From Nonomuraea dietziae (lineage in GTDB: Bacteria > Actinomycetota > Actinomycetes > Streptosporangiales > Streptosporangiaceae), in contig NZ_JACIBV010000001.1 of the NCBI RefSeq assembly GCF_014195505.1, positions 4,154,001 through 4,218,000 of the forward strand: 64,000 nucleotides of DNA, given 5' to 3'. The position numbers and the translations under genes were made by a program. Below the pieces are notes generated by a model, which searched no databases, was not told the origin of the DNA, and saw only the letters and a program-made list of their open reading frames with translations. Shown in pieces: positions 16,537-24,645 of this stretch. Each line of letters begins with the position of its first letter. The stretch's first letter is position 1.

Positions 16537-16551
16537 CATGCGTAACGCATG
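16537..16551. promoter_or_regulatory. Operator-like palindrome before the toxin-antitoxin pair
   Basis: CATGCGT-A-ACGCATG has 7-bp exact arms, ending 13 bases before the antitoxin start. RHH antitoxins usually bind such a site to repress their own operon. The remaining 16429-16536 gap shows nothing else clear. Confidence 0.55.
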
Positions 16552-16564
16552 ATAGCTTGCCGAT

Positions 16565-16801
16565 GTGGCGGAGAATCTGCAGATCAGAAACGTTCCGGAA
16601 GAGCTCCACGCGACCATCGCCGCGAGAGCTCGCAGCCAGGGGTTGACGATTTCCCAGTATCTCCTGCGCCGCATCGCTCAGATCGAGGGCAAGCCCGAGA
16701 TCGGCGACGTGCTCGATGCGCACTGGGAGAAGACCAAAGGGCAGAAGCGAGCCAGGCGAGGCACTGCGGCGAGCCTGCTCGAAGAGGATCGGGATCGCTG
16801 A
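16565..16801 (+). CDS. vapB-like: Ribbon-helix-helix antitoxin (FitA/VapB type)
   Basis: 78 residues. LQIRNVPEELHATIAARARSQGLTISQYLLRRI (5-37) is a ribbon-helix-helix DNA-binding domain of the FitA/Arc group; the tail (IGDVLDAHWEKTK onward) is the part expected to plug the toxin. GTG 16565 is the first usable start. It lies 3 bases before the PIN-domain gene, the normal antitoxin-first order, and probably represses the pair at 16537-16551. Confidence 0.85.
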   Translation: MAENLQIRNVPEELHATIAARARSQGLTISQYLLRRIAQIEGKPEIGDVLDAHWEKTKGQKRARRGTAASLLEEDRDR

Positions 16802-16804
16802 TCC

Positions 16805-17209
16805 ATGCTGGTCATCGATGCCTCAGCCATGGTCGAGGCCCTGACGTCGGACCCCGCCGACATCCCGGACCTGATCTCGAGACTGCGTGGCGCCGAGTGG
16901 ATGAGCGCCCCCTTTCTCATCGACTACGAAGTCCACAACGTGTTGCGAAAGATGACCTTCCGCGGCGACATCTCGGAGGAACTCGCGGAAGAGTCGCGGC
17001 ATGCCTTCAGGAACCTCCGTATCTCCCGCCACGCCATGACCGAGGACATGGCCAACCGCGTGTGGGAGCTGCGAAAGAACGCGTCAGCCTATGACGCCTC
17101 CTATGTCGCACTCGCCGAGACCCTCGGGGTTCCCCTGATCACCACGGAGCGGCGGCTCGCCGAAGGACTCAAGGGGCTGGCCTCGATCGATATCGAAAGC
17201 TACGCCTGA
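16805..17209 (+). CDS. vapC-like: PIN-domain ribonuclease toxin (VapC type)
   Basis: 134 residues, normal VapC length. Metal-binding acidic residues are visible at Asp5 (MLVIDAS), Glu42 (LIDYEVHNVL) and Asp97 (SAYDASYVALAE), with the TTERRL segment near the end. VapC toxins cut tRNA or rRNA with Mg2+ when freed from antitoxin. All key acids are present, so it should be active. Its stop lies 2 bases from the convergent nitronate monooxygenase stop. Confidence 0.88.
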   Translation: MLVIDASAMVEALTSDPADIPDLISRLRGAEWMSAPFLIDYEVHNVLRKMTFRGDISEELAEESRHAFRNLRISRHAMTEDMANRVWELRKNASAYDASYVALAETLGVPLITTERRLAEGLKGLASIDIESYA

Positions 17210-17211
17210 GC

Positions 17212-18324
17212 TCACGACTCGGTGATGCCGCCCAGGCGGCCGACGGCCTCGATGTACTCCTCGACCATCTCGAACACCACGTCACGAGCGCTCTTGACCT
17301 GGTTCATCGTCCCGATGATCTGACCTGCGGGGAAGGTCGCCAGCTCGGCGGCGTCCGAGCGCCCGATGCGCCGCAGCGCGTCGGAGACCAGCATGAACTG
17401 CAGCGGCATCGGCAGCGTGCCTGGCGAGTTCGCGGCCTCCCAGGCGTCGGTCCACTCGTTCCTGAGCAGGCGGGCAGGCTTGCCCGTCCAGCTGCGCGAG
17501 CGGACGGTGTCGCGGGAGGTCGCCGCCAGGATGCGCGACTTGGCCAGCTCGGGGGTGTCGGCCTCCTCGACCGTCAGCCAGATCGAGCCCGTCCACACCC
17601 CTTCGGCGCCCAGGGCCATGCCCGCCGCCATCTGCCTGCCGCCGCCGATGCCGCCCGCCGCCAGAACCGGCACGTCGACGGCGTCCACGACCTGCGGGAT
17701 CAGCACCATCGTGGAGATCTCGCCGGTGTGCCCTCCCGCCTCGGTGCCCTGGGCGACGACCACGTCCACGCCGACCTCGACCTGCTTGACGGCATGGCGG
17801 GGGGTCGAGGCCAGCGCGGCCACCTTGACCCCCTTGGCGTGCGCCAGCTCGACGACGTCGGCGGGCGGCGGGCCCAGGGCGTTGGCCAGCAGCGCGATGG
17901 GGTGCCGCAGCGCCACCTCGACCTGCGGCCTGGCGGTGGCGTCCGTCCAGCCGAGCAGGACCTTGCCGGGGTCGGCGTCCTCGGACAGCGGTGGCACGCC
18001 GTGCCCTGCGAGCAGGTCCTCGACGAACTGCCTGTGGCCCTCGGGGATCATCCCCTGCAGGCGCGAGACCAGCTCCTCCGGTGCGAAGTCGGCCCCCTCG
18101 TAGGAGGCGGGCATGACCACGTCGACGCCGTACGGCTTGCCGTCCACGTGGTCGTCGATCCACTTGAGCTCCATCTCGAGCTCTTCAGGGGTGAAGTAGA
18201 GGGCGCCGAGCACGCCCATCCCTCCGGCGCGGCTGACGGCCGCGACGACGTCCCTGCAGTGGCTGAAGGCGAAGATCGGTAACTCGATGCCGAACATGTC
18301 GGTCACTCGTGTCCGCATGGCCAT
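17212..18324 (-). CDS. Nitronate monooxygenase-family FMN enzyme
   Basis: 370 residues of the 2-nitropropane dioxygenase/NMO TIM barrel. FGIELPIFAFSHCRDVVAAVSRAGGMGVLGA starts the barrel; VVAQGTEAGGHTGEISTMVLIPQVVDAVDVPVLAAGGIGGGRQMAAGMALGAEGVWTGS gives the FMN phosphate-binding loops. In sterol-degrading actinobacteria one NMO homologue (IpdC) acts on steroid ring remnants, but this sequence looks more like the general mycobacterial NMO group, so the substrate is open. ATG 18324 starts 26 bases from an exact KstR-type motif. The next in-frame ATG is 18318; no clear ribosome site is present. Confidence 0.82.
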   Translation of the reverse strand: MAMRTRVTDMFGIELPIFAFSHCRDVVAAVSRAGGMGVLGALYFTPEELEMELKWIDDHVDGKPYGVDVVMPASYEGADFAPEELVSRLQGMIPEGHRQFVEDLLAGHGVPPLSEDADPGKVLLGWTDATARPQVEVALRHPIALLANALGPPPADVVELAHAKGVKVAALASTPRHAVKQVEVGVDVVVAQGTEAGGHTGEISTMVLIPQVVDAVDVPVLAAGGIGGGRQMAAGMALGAEGVWTGSIWLTVEEADTPELAKSRILAATSRDTVRSRSWTGKPARLLRNEWTDAWEAANSPGTLPMPLQFMLVSDALRRIGRSDAAELATFPAGQIIGTMNQVKSARDVVFEMVEEYIEAVGRLGGITES

Positions 18325-18350
18325 GACGATACGATCGCACCCGGCAAAAC

Positions 18351-18364
18351 TGCAACGTGTTCTA
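18351..18364. promoter_or_regulatory. Exact KstR-consensus operator plus overlapping inverted repeat
   Basis: TGCAACGTGTTCTA matches TnnAACnnGTTnnA at all eight fixed positions. Overlapping it, GTTCTA (18359-18364) and TAGAAC (18368-18373) form a second inverted repeat around CTC. The site lies in the 83-base divergent gap between the nitronate monooxygenase and Lsr2-tail genes. It fits a TetR-family lipid repressor; the regulator itself is not in the window. Confidence 0.6.
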
Positions 18365-18407
18365 CTCTAGAACCTTCTGTCGGTCGGGCGGTCTAGGGTT
18401 CCACCGC

Positions 18408-18965
18408 ATGGAAGTCACGACCAAGGTCTTCGTCACCTACCACCAGATGCTGGTGGCCGTGCCTGGCGCGGATCACCCGGGGTCGGTTCCGAACGGGCTG
18501 ACGGCCTCGATCCCGGAAGCGGCGGTGATCCACACCGGGCTTCACACGGGAGAGGTCGAGGTCACAGTCCGTCTCACCGCCGGGCCTCCGGCTCCCGTCG
18601 ACGGGTGGGAAGAGGAGGCGGAGGTCGATCTGGTCACCTCGACAGGGGACATCCACCTGTCGGGCCTGATGGAGGGCGCCTCTGATGGTCCTACCAGGCC
18701 GGTTCTCACTCCACAGGGCCCCGGCTGCTATCGGATGCGCGTGCACGCCCGGGGCAGGGCGAGCGGCTCCGGGGAGGTGTACCTCATCGTCGTGTGGCCG
18801 GTCGAGCTCGGCGCCGACGCGGTCGCACGCCACCGACCCGAGCCGCTGCCTCGGTCCAAGACCGACGAGATCCGCGAATGGGCCAGGAAGCGCGGGTTGC
18901 CGCTCAGCGAACGGGGCCGGATATCCGGCGGGCCGGACCTCCGCGGGGAAGGCCCGGCCCGATGA
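18408..18965 (+). CDS. Uncharacterised protein with C-terminal Lsr2-like DNA-binding motif
   Basis: 185 residues. I do not recognise residues 1-135, a beta-rich domain (FVTYHQMLVAVPG... YLIVVWPVE) without signal peptide or membrane helix. Residues about 148-172, KTDEIREWARKRGLPLSERGRI, match the C-terminal DNA-binding domain of Lsr2 (IREWARxxGxxVSxRGRI), where RGR inserts into the AT-rich minor groove. The full-length nucleoid protein's dimerisation domain is absent. It may be a DNA-linked regulator or sensor. It sits alone between two minus-strand catabolic genes, after the KstR-type motif. ATG 18408 was chosen over an upstream TTG-like start because the upstream residues are promoter-like. 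Confidence 0.6.
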   Translation: MEVTTKVFVTYHQMLVAVPGADHPGSVPNGLTASIPEAAVIHTGLHTGEVEVTVRLTAGPPAPVDGWEEEAEVDLVTSTGDIHLSGLMEGASDGPTRPVLTPQGPGCYRMRVHARGRASGSGEVYLIVVWPVELGADAVARHRPEPLPRSKTDEIREWARKRGLPLSERGRISGGPDLRGEGPAR

Positions 18966-18972
18966 CGATGCG

Positions 18973-21126
18973 TTACTTGCCGGGCTCGGGGTCCCTGGGC
19001 AGGCCGAGCATGCGCTCGCCGATGATGTTGAGCTGCACCTCCGTCGTCCCGCCGTAGATGGTCATCGCCCTGGTCGCCAGCACCGCCCTGTTCCAGTAGC
19101 CGGCGTCGCCCAGCTTCATGTCGGCCGCCACCACGGCGGAGGCGCCGAGCAGGTCCACCGCCGTCTCCGACACGTGCTGGGCGTGCGAGGTCGACAGCAG
19201 CTTGCGCACCGAGGCGTCCGCTCCCGGCTCGGCCCCCGCCAGCTGCTTGAGCGTCACCCGCAGCGACAGCGCGTTGATCGAGTGGCCCTCGCAGACGACC
19301 GCGGCCACGGCCTGCTCCTCGGCGGGGGTGAGCGGCCTGCCCAGCCTCGACACCAGCCCGAGCAGGTCGGGCACGGAGGCGCCGGTGCCGCCTGAGCCGG
19401 ACGACAACGACACGCGCTCGTTCGACAGCGTGTTGCGCGCGACCTTCCAGCCGTCGCCCACCTGCCCGACGACCAGCGAGTCAGGCACGAAGACGTCGTC
19501 GAGGAAGACCTCGTTGAACAGGTTCTCGCCGGTCATCTCGGTCAGCGGCCTGACCGTCACCCCTGGCGACTTCATGTCGACGAGGAAGTAGGTGATGCCC
19601 TCGTGCTTGGAGCCTGCCGAGGAGTTGCGCGCGATGCAGATGCCCCACTCGGCGACGTGCGCGACGGAGGTCCAGATCTTCTGGCCCGACAGGGTCCAGC
19701 CGCCCTCGACCCGCGAGGCCTTCATCTGCAGCGAGGCCAGGTCGGAGCCCGCGCCCGGCTCGGAGAACAGCTGGCACCAGATCGTCTCGCCGCTGAGCGT
19801 CTTGGGCAGGAAGCGTTCCTGCTGCTCGCGCGTGCCGTAGGCGACGACGGAGGGCACCACCCAGGCGCCGATGATCATGTTGGGCAGCTTCACGCCCGCG
19901 GCCTTGAGCTCCTGCTGGATGAGCACCTGCTCCAGCGGGCCCGCGTCACGACCCCACGGCCTGGGCAGGTGTGACATCACGAAGCCGCGGTCGGCGAGGG
20001 CCCGCTTCTGCTCGACCCCCGACAGCTGGGCGATCTCGGCGATCTCGGCGGCGATCGAGGAGCGCAGCTCGGCGGCCGAGTCGGGCAGGTCGATCTCCAT
20101 CGGCCGCTGCACGCCCGCGAGAGCGTGGGCCGCGACACGCGCCGCCCACGAGGACGACGAGCCGAGCAGCGCCCTGAGGGTGAGCGCGCGGCGGTAGTAG
20201 AGGTGCGCGTCGTGCTCGTAGGTGTAGCCGATGCCGCCGAAGGTCTGGATGGCGTCCTTGGCGCACTGCACGGCGGCGTCGGGCGCCATCACGCCGGCGA
20301 TCGCCGCGGCGTAGGCCAGCTCGTCGCCCGAGGCCCTGGTGGCGTCCCACACCGTGGCCCGCGCCTGCTCCAGCGCCACGAGCATGCGCGACAGCTTGTG
20401 CTTGATGCCCTGGAACTGCCCGATCGGCCGCCCGAACTGCACGCGCACCTTGGCGTAGTCGGAGGCGGCCCGCACGCACCAGGCCGCCACGCCCGCCGCC
20501 TCGGCGCCCAGGATGATCGCCGCGATGCTCGGTACGTCGACCTCGCCGAGGATTCTGTCCTCGGGTACGGCCACCGCCTCGAGCGTCACCCTGGCCACGG
20601 CCCTGGTGAGGTCGAGCGATTTGATCTCCTCGATCCGGACCTGCGAGGCGTCGACGGCCACCCAGGTGTCACCGAAGCGCAGGACGAGCACGTCGGCCAT
20701 CGCCCCGCCGAGCACCTGCTCAGCCGTACCGGAGAGGACGAACGAGTCGCCCGTCAGCTCGGCCGACAGGGCGACGGCGGCGGTCAGCGAGCCGTCGGCG
20801 AGCCCTGGGAGCAGCTCGGCGCGCGCCTTGTCGGAGCCGGAGGCGGCGATGACCGCACTGGCCAGCACCGTGGGGACGAACGGGCCCGGAGCCATGCGCT
20901 CGGCCAGCGCCTCGATCGCGACGGCCGCCTCCAGCAGGCCGTACCCCGAGCCGCCGAACTCCTCTGGCAGGTGCAGACCCAGCAGGCCCTGCTCGGCCAG
21001 CCCCAGCCAGAACGGCGGACGCCCGCTCTCGAAGGAGCGCACGACCTCCGCGGAGACGTTGCGCTCCGCCCATCCCGCCACCGACTCGCGGAGCGCCTCG
21101 TGCTCCTCGCTCAACCCGATCGCCAT
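18973..21126 (-). CDS. fadE34-like: Fused tandem acyl-CoA dehydrogenase, FadE34-like
   Basis: 717 residues holding two acyl-CoA dehydrogenase units: residues about 1-345 (GLSEEHEALRESVAGWAERN ... QTFGGIGYTYEHDAHLYYRRA) and about 360-717 (LPRPWGRDAGPLEQVLIQQE ... YGGTTEVQLNIIGERMLGLPRDPEPGK). In sterol degraders ACADs work as alpha2-beta2 pairs, and FadE34/ChsE3 is a single-chain fusion of about this length that oxidises the C24-CoA side chain. FAD-binding motifs are clear in both halves. AGGAGG six bases before ATG 21126 fixes the start. Sterol role is inferred from size, fusion and neighbours. Confidence 0.82.
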   Translation of the reverse strand: MAIGLSEEHEALRESVAGWAERNVSAEVVRSFESGRPPFWLGLAEQGLLGLHLPEEFGGSGYGLLEAAVAIEALAERMAPGPFVPTVLASAVIAASGSDKARAELLPGLADGSLTAAVALSAELTGDSFVLSGTAEQVLGGAMADVLVLRFGDTWVAVDASQVRIEEIKSLDLTRAVARVTLEAVAVPEDRILGEVDVPSIAAIILGAEAAGVAAWCVRAASDYAKVRVQFGRPIGQFQGIKHKLSRMLVALEQARATVWDATRASGDELAYAAAIAGVMAPDAAVQCAKDAIQTFGGIGYTYEHDAHLYYRRALTLRALLGSSSSWAARVAAHALAGVQRPMEIDLPDSAAELRSSIAAEIAEIAQLSGVEQKRALADRGFVMSHLPRPWGRDAGPLEQVLIQQELKAAGVKLPNMIIGAWVVPSVVAYGTREQQERFLPKTLSGETIWCQLFSEPGAGSDLASLQMKASRVEGGWTLSGQKIWTSVAHVAEWGICIARNSSAGSKHEGITYFLVDMKSPGVTVRPLTEMTGENLFNEVFLDDVFVPDSLVVGQVGDGWKVARNTLSNERVSLSSGSGGTGASVPDLLGLVSRLGRPLTPAEEQAVAAVVCEGHSINALSLRVTLKQLAGAEPGADASVRKLLSTSHAQHVSETAVDLLGASAVVAADMKLGDAGYWNRAVLATRAMTIYGGTTEVQLNIIGERMLGLPRDPEPGK

Positions 21127-21148
21127 CACATGCCTCCTATGGTTTCCC

Positions 21149-21161
21149 AGAACCATATTCT
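21149..21161. promoter_or_regulatory. AGAA-N5-TTCT inverted repeat before the acyl-CoA dehydrogenase gene
   Basis: AGAACCATATTCT has 4-bp arms separated by five bases, 22 bases before ATG 21126. The same AGAA-N5-TTCT form is in the stronger palindrome at 22111-22127. It may be a degenerate operator of the same regulator; alone it is weak. Confidence 0.35.
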
Positions 21162-21172
21162 AGAGGATGCTT

Positions 21173-22075
21173 CTATGACGAACGTAGCCCCTTCACCAGA
21201 GAGTTCAGGTCGCGCCAGTGGCCCTTGCCGCTCTCGGGGATGGTGGCCAGCAGCATCGCGGGCTTCGCCTTGCCCGCGTCGACCACCGCGGCCAGCGCCT
21301 GCGAGGACTGCCGCCTGCCGCCGAAGGTGTAGTCGACCTTGAACCCGACGATCCAGCCCTTGCCCACGGCGAGCTTCTGCGAGCCCGTCCAGGTGACCGT
21401 GGCGCCCTCGGGGTGCTGGCTGCGCAGCGACCATCTGGCCGCCCTGACGGCCAGGTCGCGGTAGTCGGCGAGCGAGGACGGCTTGTCGGCCGCGACCGGC
21501 AGGGGCGCGGAGGCGACCATGGTGTGCGGGAGCGCGACCTTGCCGGCCCGCTGGGCGATCGCGAAGGGCGGGAACGACTTGGCCGTCCACGGCTTGCCGA
21601 GCCGGGGATAGGTGATGCCGGTGCGCCTGTCCACGATCTTGCCGACCACCTTGGAGGCCTTGCCCGGCATCGCGGGGAAGGCCAGGCTCTCGGGCGCGGG
21701 CGTGAGCACCACCTCGTCGGCGGCCGAGCTGGGCGCGGGCGCGGCGGGCGCGGAGAGATCGGCCCGCTGCGGCTCGGCGGCGTCCGGCTGGTCGCCGGAG
21801 AACACCGCGAAGATCAGGACGACCGCCAGCACGGTGACGACCACGGCGGCGATGAGATAGACGAGCTTGATCGGCACGTCTCCCACGCTCGCGGTCAGCC
21901 TGCCGACCAGGCCCCTTCGCGGCGGTGCGGGCGGCGGGCGGAACGGTCCCGCCGTCGGCGGCATGGGCACCCGCATCGTCTGGTCTGCGGAGGAGGAGAC
22001 CTCGACCCGCTGGAAGGGGGTGGTCGGCGCGTCGTAGGAGGGTTGGTACGGCTCCTGTCCCTGGTTGTGCGCCAT
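21173..22075 (-). CDS. Single-pass membrane protein of unknown function
   Basis: 300 residues. A cytoplasmic Gln/Pro-rich N-terminus of about 70 residues (PPPAPPRR) is followed by one strong membrane helix (about 70-94, KLVYLIAAVVVTVLAVVLIFAVF) and an extracytoplasmic domain of about 200 residues. The domain contains RTGITYPRLGKPWTAKSFPPFAIAQRAG and later YRDLAVRAARWSLRSQHPEGATVTWTGSQKL; I do not know its function. Similar proline-rich single-pass proteins are common in Streptosporangiaceae. Start ATG 22075 has GAGG upstream. It is divergent from the FadD gene, with the palindrome 22111-22127 between. Confidence 0.75.
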   Translation of the reverse strand: MAHNQGQEPYQPSYDAPTTPFQRVEVSSSADQTMRVPMPPTAGPFRPPPAPPRRGLVGRLTASVGDVPIKLVYLIAAVVVTVLAVVLIFAVFSGDQPDAAEPQRADLSAPAAPAPSSAADEVVLTPAPESLAFPAMPGKASKVVGKIVDRRTGITYPRLGKPWTAKSFPPFAIAQRAGKVALPHTMVASAPLPVAADKPSSLADYRDLAVRAARWSLRSQHPEGATVTWTGSQKLAVGKGWIVGFKVDYTFGGRRQSSQALAAVVDAGKAKPAMLLATIPESGKGHWRDLNSLVKGLRSS

Positions 22076-22110
22076 GGCCTCGAGGCTACGTGATTCGTGC
22101 TCTTCCTTGG

Positions 22111-22127
22111 ACAGAATGTCATTCTGT
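22111..22127. promoter_or_regulatory. Perfect palindrome in a divergent promoter
   Basis: ACAGAATG-T-CATTCTGT has 8-bp exact arms. It ends one base before ATG 22128 (an alternative start of the FadD gene) and 36 bases from the start of the opposite membrane-protein gene. It could silence both. The AGAA-N5-TTCT core resembles 21149-21161. Confidence 0.6.
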
Positions 22128-22139
22128 ATGGTCGCCCGC

Positions 22140-23555
22140 ATGAGGGGCTTCTACGAGATCGCCGCAGCCGAACCGGACCGTCCCGCCGTGCTCGGGCAGG
22201 TCGGCCTCACCTACGGCGAGCTGCTCGCCCGCGCCAACAGGCTCTCGCACGCGTTGGTCGAGCGTGGGGCAGGACAGGGCGACGCGGTGGTCACCGTGTT
22301 GCCCAACGGCCCGGAGGCGCTGGCCATGATGCTCGCGACCTACCAGATCGGCGCCTACCACGTCCCGGTCAACTGGCACTTCACCGAGGAGGAGATCGCC
22401 TACATCGTGGGCGACTGCGGCGCGAAGGTCGTCATCGACTCCCCCATGCCGGTGGACGGCCTGCCCTCCGGCCCGCCGCCGCACCGGCGCGCCGGCTCGA
22501 TGATGCTCTACACCTCGGGCACCACAGGCAGGCCGAAGGGTGTACGGCGGCGCCTGCTCGACCTGCCGCCCGAGGAGCTCTACCCCATCCTGATGCGCAA
22601 GAGCTGGAGGCACTTCGGGCTGCCCTTCGGCGGGGTGCACCTGGTGTGCTCGCAGCTCTACCACTCCGCCCCCTACGGCCAGGCGATGATGGCGCTCAAC
22701 CTCGGTCACGCGATCATCGCCCCTGAGAGGTTCGACGCCGTCGGCACGCTGGAGCTGATCGAGCGCCACCGGGTGACGAACGCCTTCATGGTGCCGACGA
22801 TGTTCCACCGGCTGCTGGCCGTACCCGATCGGGAGCGCTACGACCTGTCGTCGCTCACCCACCTCTTTCACGGCGCCGCGCCGTGCCCTCCCGCCACCAA
22901 GCAGGCGATGATCGACTGGCTGGGGCCCGTGCTGTGGGAGTACTACGGCTCGACGGAGGCGGCCGTGGCCACCATGGTCTCCTCGCAGGAGTGGCTGGCC
23001 AAACCGGGCACGGTGGGGCGGGCGCTGGACGGCATGTCCTTCACGATCATCGCCGACGACGGCACGGAGGCTCCTCCAGGCGAGCCGGGACTGGTCTACA
23101 TCGGCGGCATCAACCGCTTCGAGTACCACGGCGACCCAGGCAAGACGGCATCGGCGATGCGCGGACGCGACTACACCCCCGGCGACATCGGCTACCTCGA
23201 CGAGGACGGCTACCTGTTCCTGCTCGACCGCAGGACCGACCTGATCATCTCGGGCGGGGTCAACATCTATCCCGCCGAGATCGAGGCCGTCCTGCTGGAG
23301 CATCCCGCCGTCGCCGACGTGGCGGTGATCGGCGTGCCCGACGAGGAGTGGGGGCACAGGATCGTGGCGCTGGTGCAGCCCTCCGAGGGCTTCAGCCCCG
23401 GTGACGAGCTGACCGCCGACCTGTTGCGGCACTGCGCGCCCCGGCTGGCCAAGCTGAAGCACCCGAGGGTCGTGGAATACCGCGCACAGCTGCCGCGCAC
23501 GCCCACAGGCAAGCTGAGCAGGCGGGATGTCAGGGATCGGTATCTTTCCGGCTGA
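22140..23555 (+). CDS. AMP-binding acyl-CoA synthetase, paralogue of the 11019-12548 gene
   Basis: 471 residues, about 40 shorter than its paralogue, the loss lying before the P-loop-like motif. ANL motifs: MLYTSGTTGRPKGVRR (about 121-136), WEYYGSTEAAVATM near 267, PGDIGYLDEDGYLFLLDRRTDLIISGGVNIYPAEIEA and a C-terminal PTGKLSRRDVR with the catalytic lysine. FadD4-like; the acid activated is unknown. No strong ribosome site precedes ATG 22140; ATG 22128, touching the palindrome, is in frame and would add four residues, so translation may be leaderless. Confidence 0.82.
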   Translation: MRGFYEIAAAEPDRPAVLGQVGLTYGELLARANRLSHALVERGAGQGDAVVTVLPNGPEALAMMLATYQIGAYHVPVNWHFTEEEIAYIVGDCGAKVVIDSPMPVDGLPSGPPPHRRAGSMMLYTSGTTGRPKGVRRRLLDLPPEELYPILMRKSWRHFGLPFGGVHLVCSQLYHSAPYGQAMMALNLGHAIIAPERFDAVGTLELIERHRVTNAFMVPTMFHRLLAVPDRERYDLSSLTHLFHGAAPCPPATKQAMIDWLGPVLWEYYGSTEAAVATMVSSQEWLAKPGTVGRALDGMSFTIIADDGTEAPPGEPGLVYIGGINRFEYHGDPGKTASAMRGRDYTPGDIGYLDEDGYLFLLDRRTDLIISGGVNIYPAEIEAVLLEHPAVADVAVIGVPDEEWGHRIVALVQPSEGFSPGDELTADLLRHCAPRLAKLKHPRVVEYRAQLPRTPTGKLSRRDVRDRYLSG

Positions 23556-23573
23556 CGTGGGAAGAAACCGCGC

Positions 23574-24641
23574 ATGAGGATGATCGTCGCGAGCGCCGCG
23601 GCCGCAGTTCTGCTCATCTCCGGCTGCTCGGGCTCCATCTCCAGGGCGACCCCGCCGGCTTCGACCCCGGCGCCCTCCCCGGCCTCCTCCTCACCGGCGT
23701 CCGCGTCGTCCCCGCACGCGCTGGAGGCCGAGTACGAGAAGGTCATCCAGGAGGTGCTGCCGTCGATCGTCCAGATCAACACCAAGGTCGGGCTCGGCTC
23801 GGGCATCGTCTACGACTCGGCAGGACACATCGTGACCAACGCCCACGTGGTGGGCGAGGCGACCGAGATGGAGGTCACGCTCGCCACCGGCGGCACCGCG
23901 CGCCCCGCCAGGCTGGTCGCCTCCTTCCCCGCGGGCGACCTCGCGGTGATCAAGGTCAGCGACCCCAACGGCCTCGCGCCCGCCAGGTTCGGCGACTCCG
24001 CCAAGCTCAGGGTCGGTCAGATCGTGCTGGCGATGGGCAACCCGCTCGGGCTGTCGGGCAGTGTCACCAACGGCATCGTCTCGGCGCTGGGCCGTACGGT
24101 GAGCGAGCCCCAGGGCGGCGGCTCGCCCGGCGCGACCATCGCCAACGCCATCCAGACCTCCGCCGCCATCAACCCCGGCAACAGCGGGGGCGCGCTGGTC
24201 GACCTGTCGGGGCAGGTGATCGGCATCCCGACCCTCGCCGCCACCGACCCGCAGCTCGGCGGAGGGGCGGCGCCCGGCATCGGCTTCGCCATCCCGAGCA
24301 ACACCGCCACCGACATCGCCGCCCAGATCATCAAGGACGGGAAGGTGACCAACTCCCGCAGGGCGGCGCTCGGCATCGTCGGCCGCACGGTGATCGGGCC
24401 CGAGGGCTCTCCCGTCGGCGTCGGCGTCGTCAGCGTCAGCAGGGGTGGTGGAGCGGCCCAGGCCGGCATCGCGGCGGGCGACGTGATCGTCTCGGTGAAC
24501 GGCACGGACACCCCGACCATGTCGGCGCTGTCGGAGATCCTGGCCGCCCAGAAGCCAGGCGGCCAGGCCAAGGTCGAGGTGGTCAAGCCGGACGGCTCCA
24601 CCGGCACGGTCACGGTCACGCTGGGCGAACTCGACAGCTAG
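23574..24641 (+). CDS. HtrA/DegP-like serine protease lipoprotein with PDZ domain
   Basis: 355 residues. A lipoprotein signal ends in LISGC (Cys about 18), then a Pro/Ser linker to about 50. The trypsin-like domain has His in TNAHVV, Asp in GDLAVIKV and Ser in NPGNSGGAL, the complete HtrA triad. A PDZ domain follows (about 265-345; LGIVGRTVIG ... VGVVSVSRGGGAAQAGI). It should be a membrane-tethered quality-control protease outside the cell. GGGAAG precedes ATG 23574; ATG 23580 is possible. It is 18 bases after the FadD gene, so partial co-transcription is possible though functions seem unrelated. Confidence 0.9.
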   Translation: MRMIVASAAAAVLLISGCSGSISRATPPASTPAPSPASSSPASASSPHALEAEYEKVIQEVLPSIVQINTKVGLGSGIVYDSAGHIVTNAHVVGEATEMEVTLATGGTARPARLVASFPAGDLAVIKVSDPNGLAPARFGDSAKLRVGQIVLAMGNPLGLSGSVTNGIVSALGRTVSEPQGGGSPGATIANAIQTSAAINPGNSGGALVDLSGQVIGIPTLAATDPQLGGGAAPGIGFAIPSNTATDIAAQIIKDGKVTNSRRAALGIVGRTVIGPEGSPVGVGVVSVSRGGGAAQAGIAAGDVIVSVNGTDTPTMSALSEILAAQKPGGQAKVEVVKPDGSTGTVTVTLGELDS

Positions 24642-24645
24642 GCCT

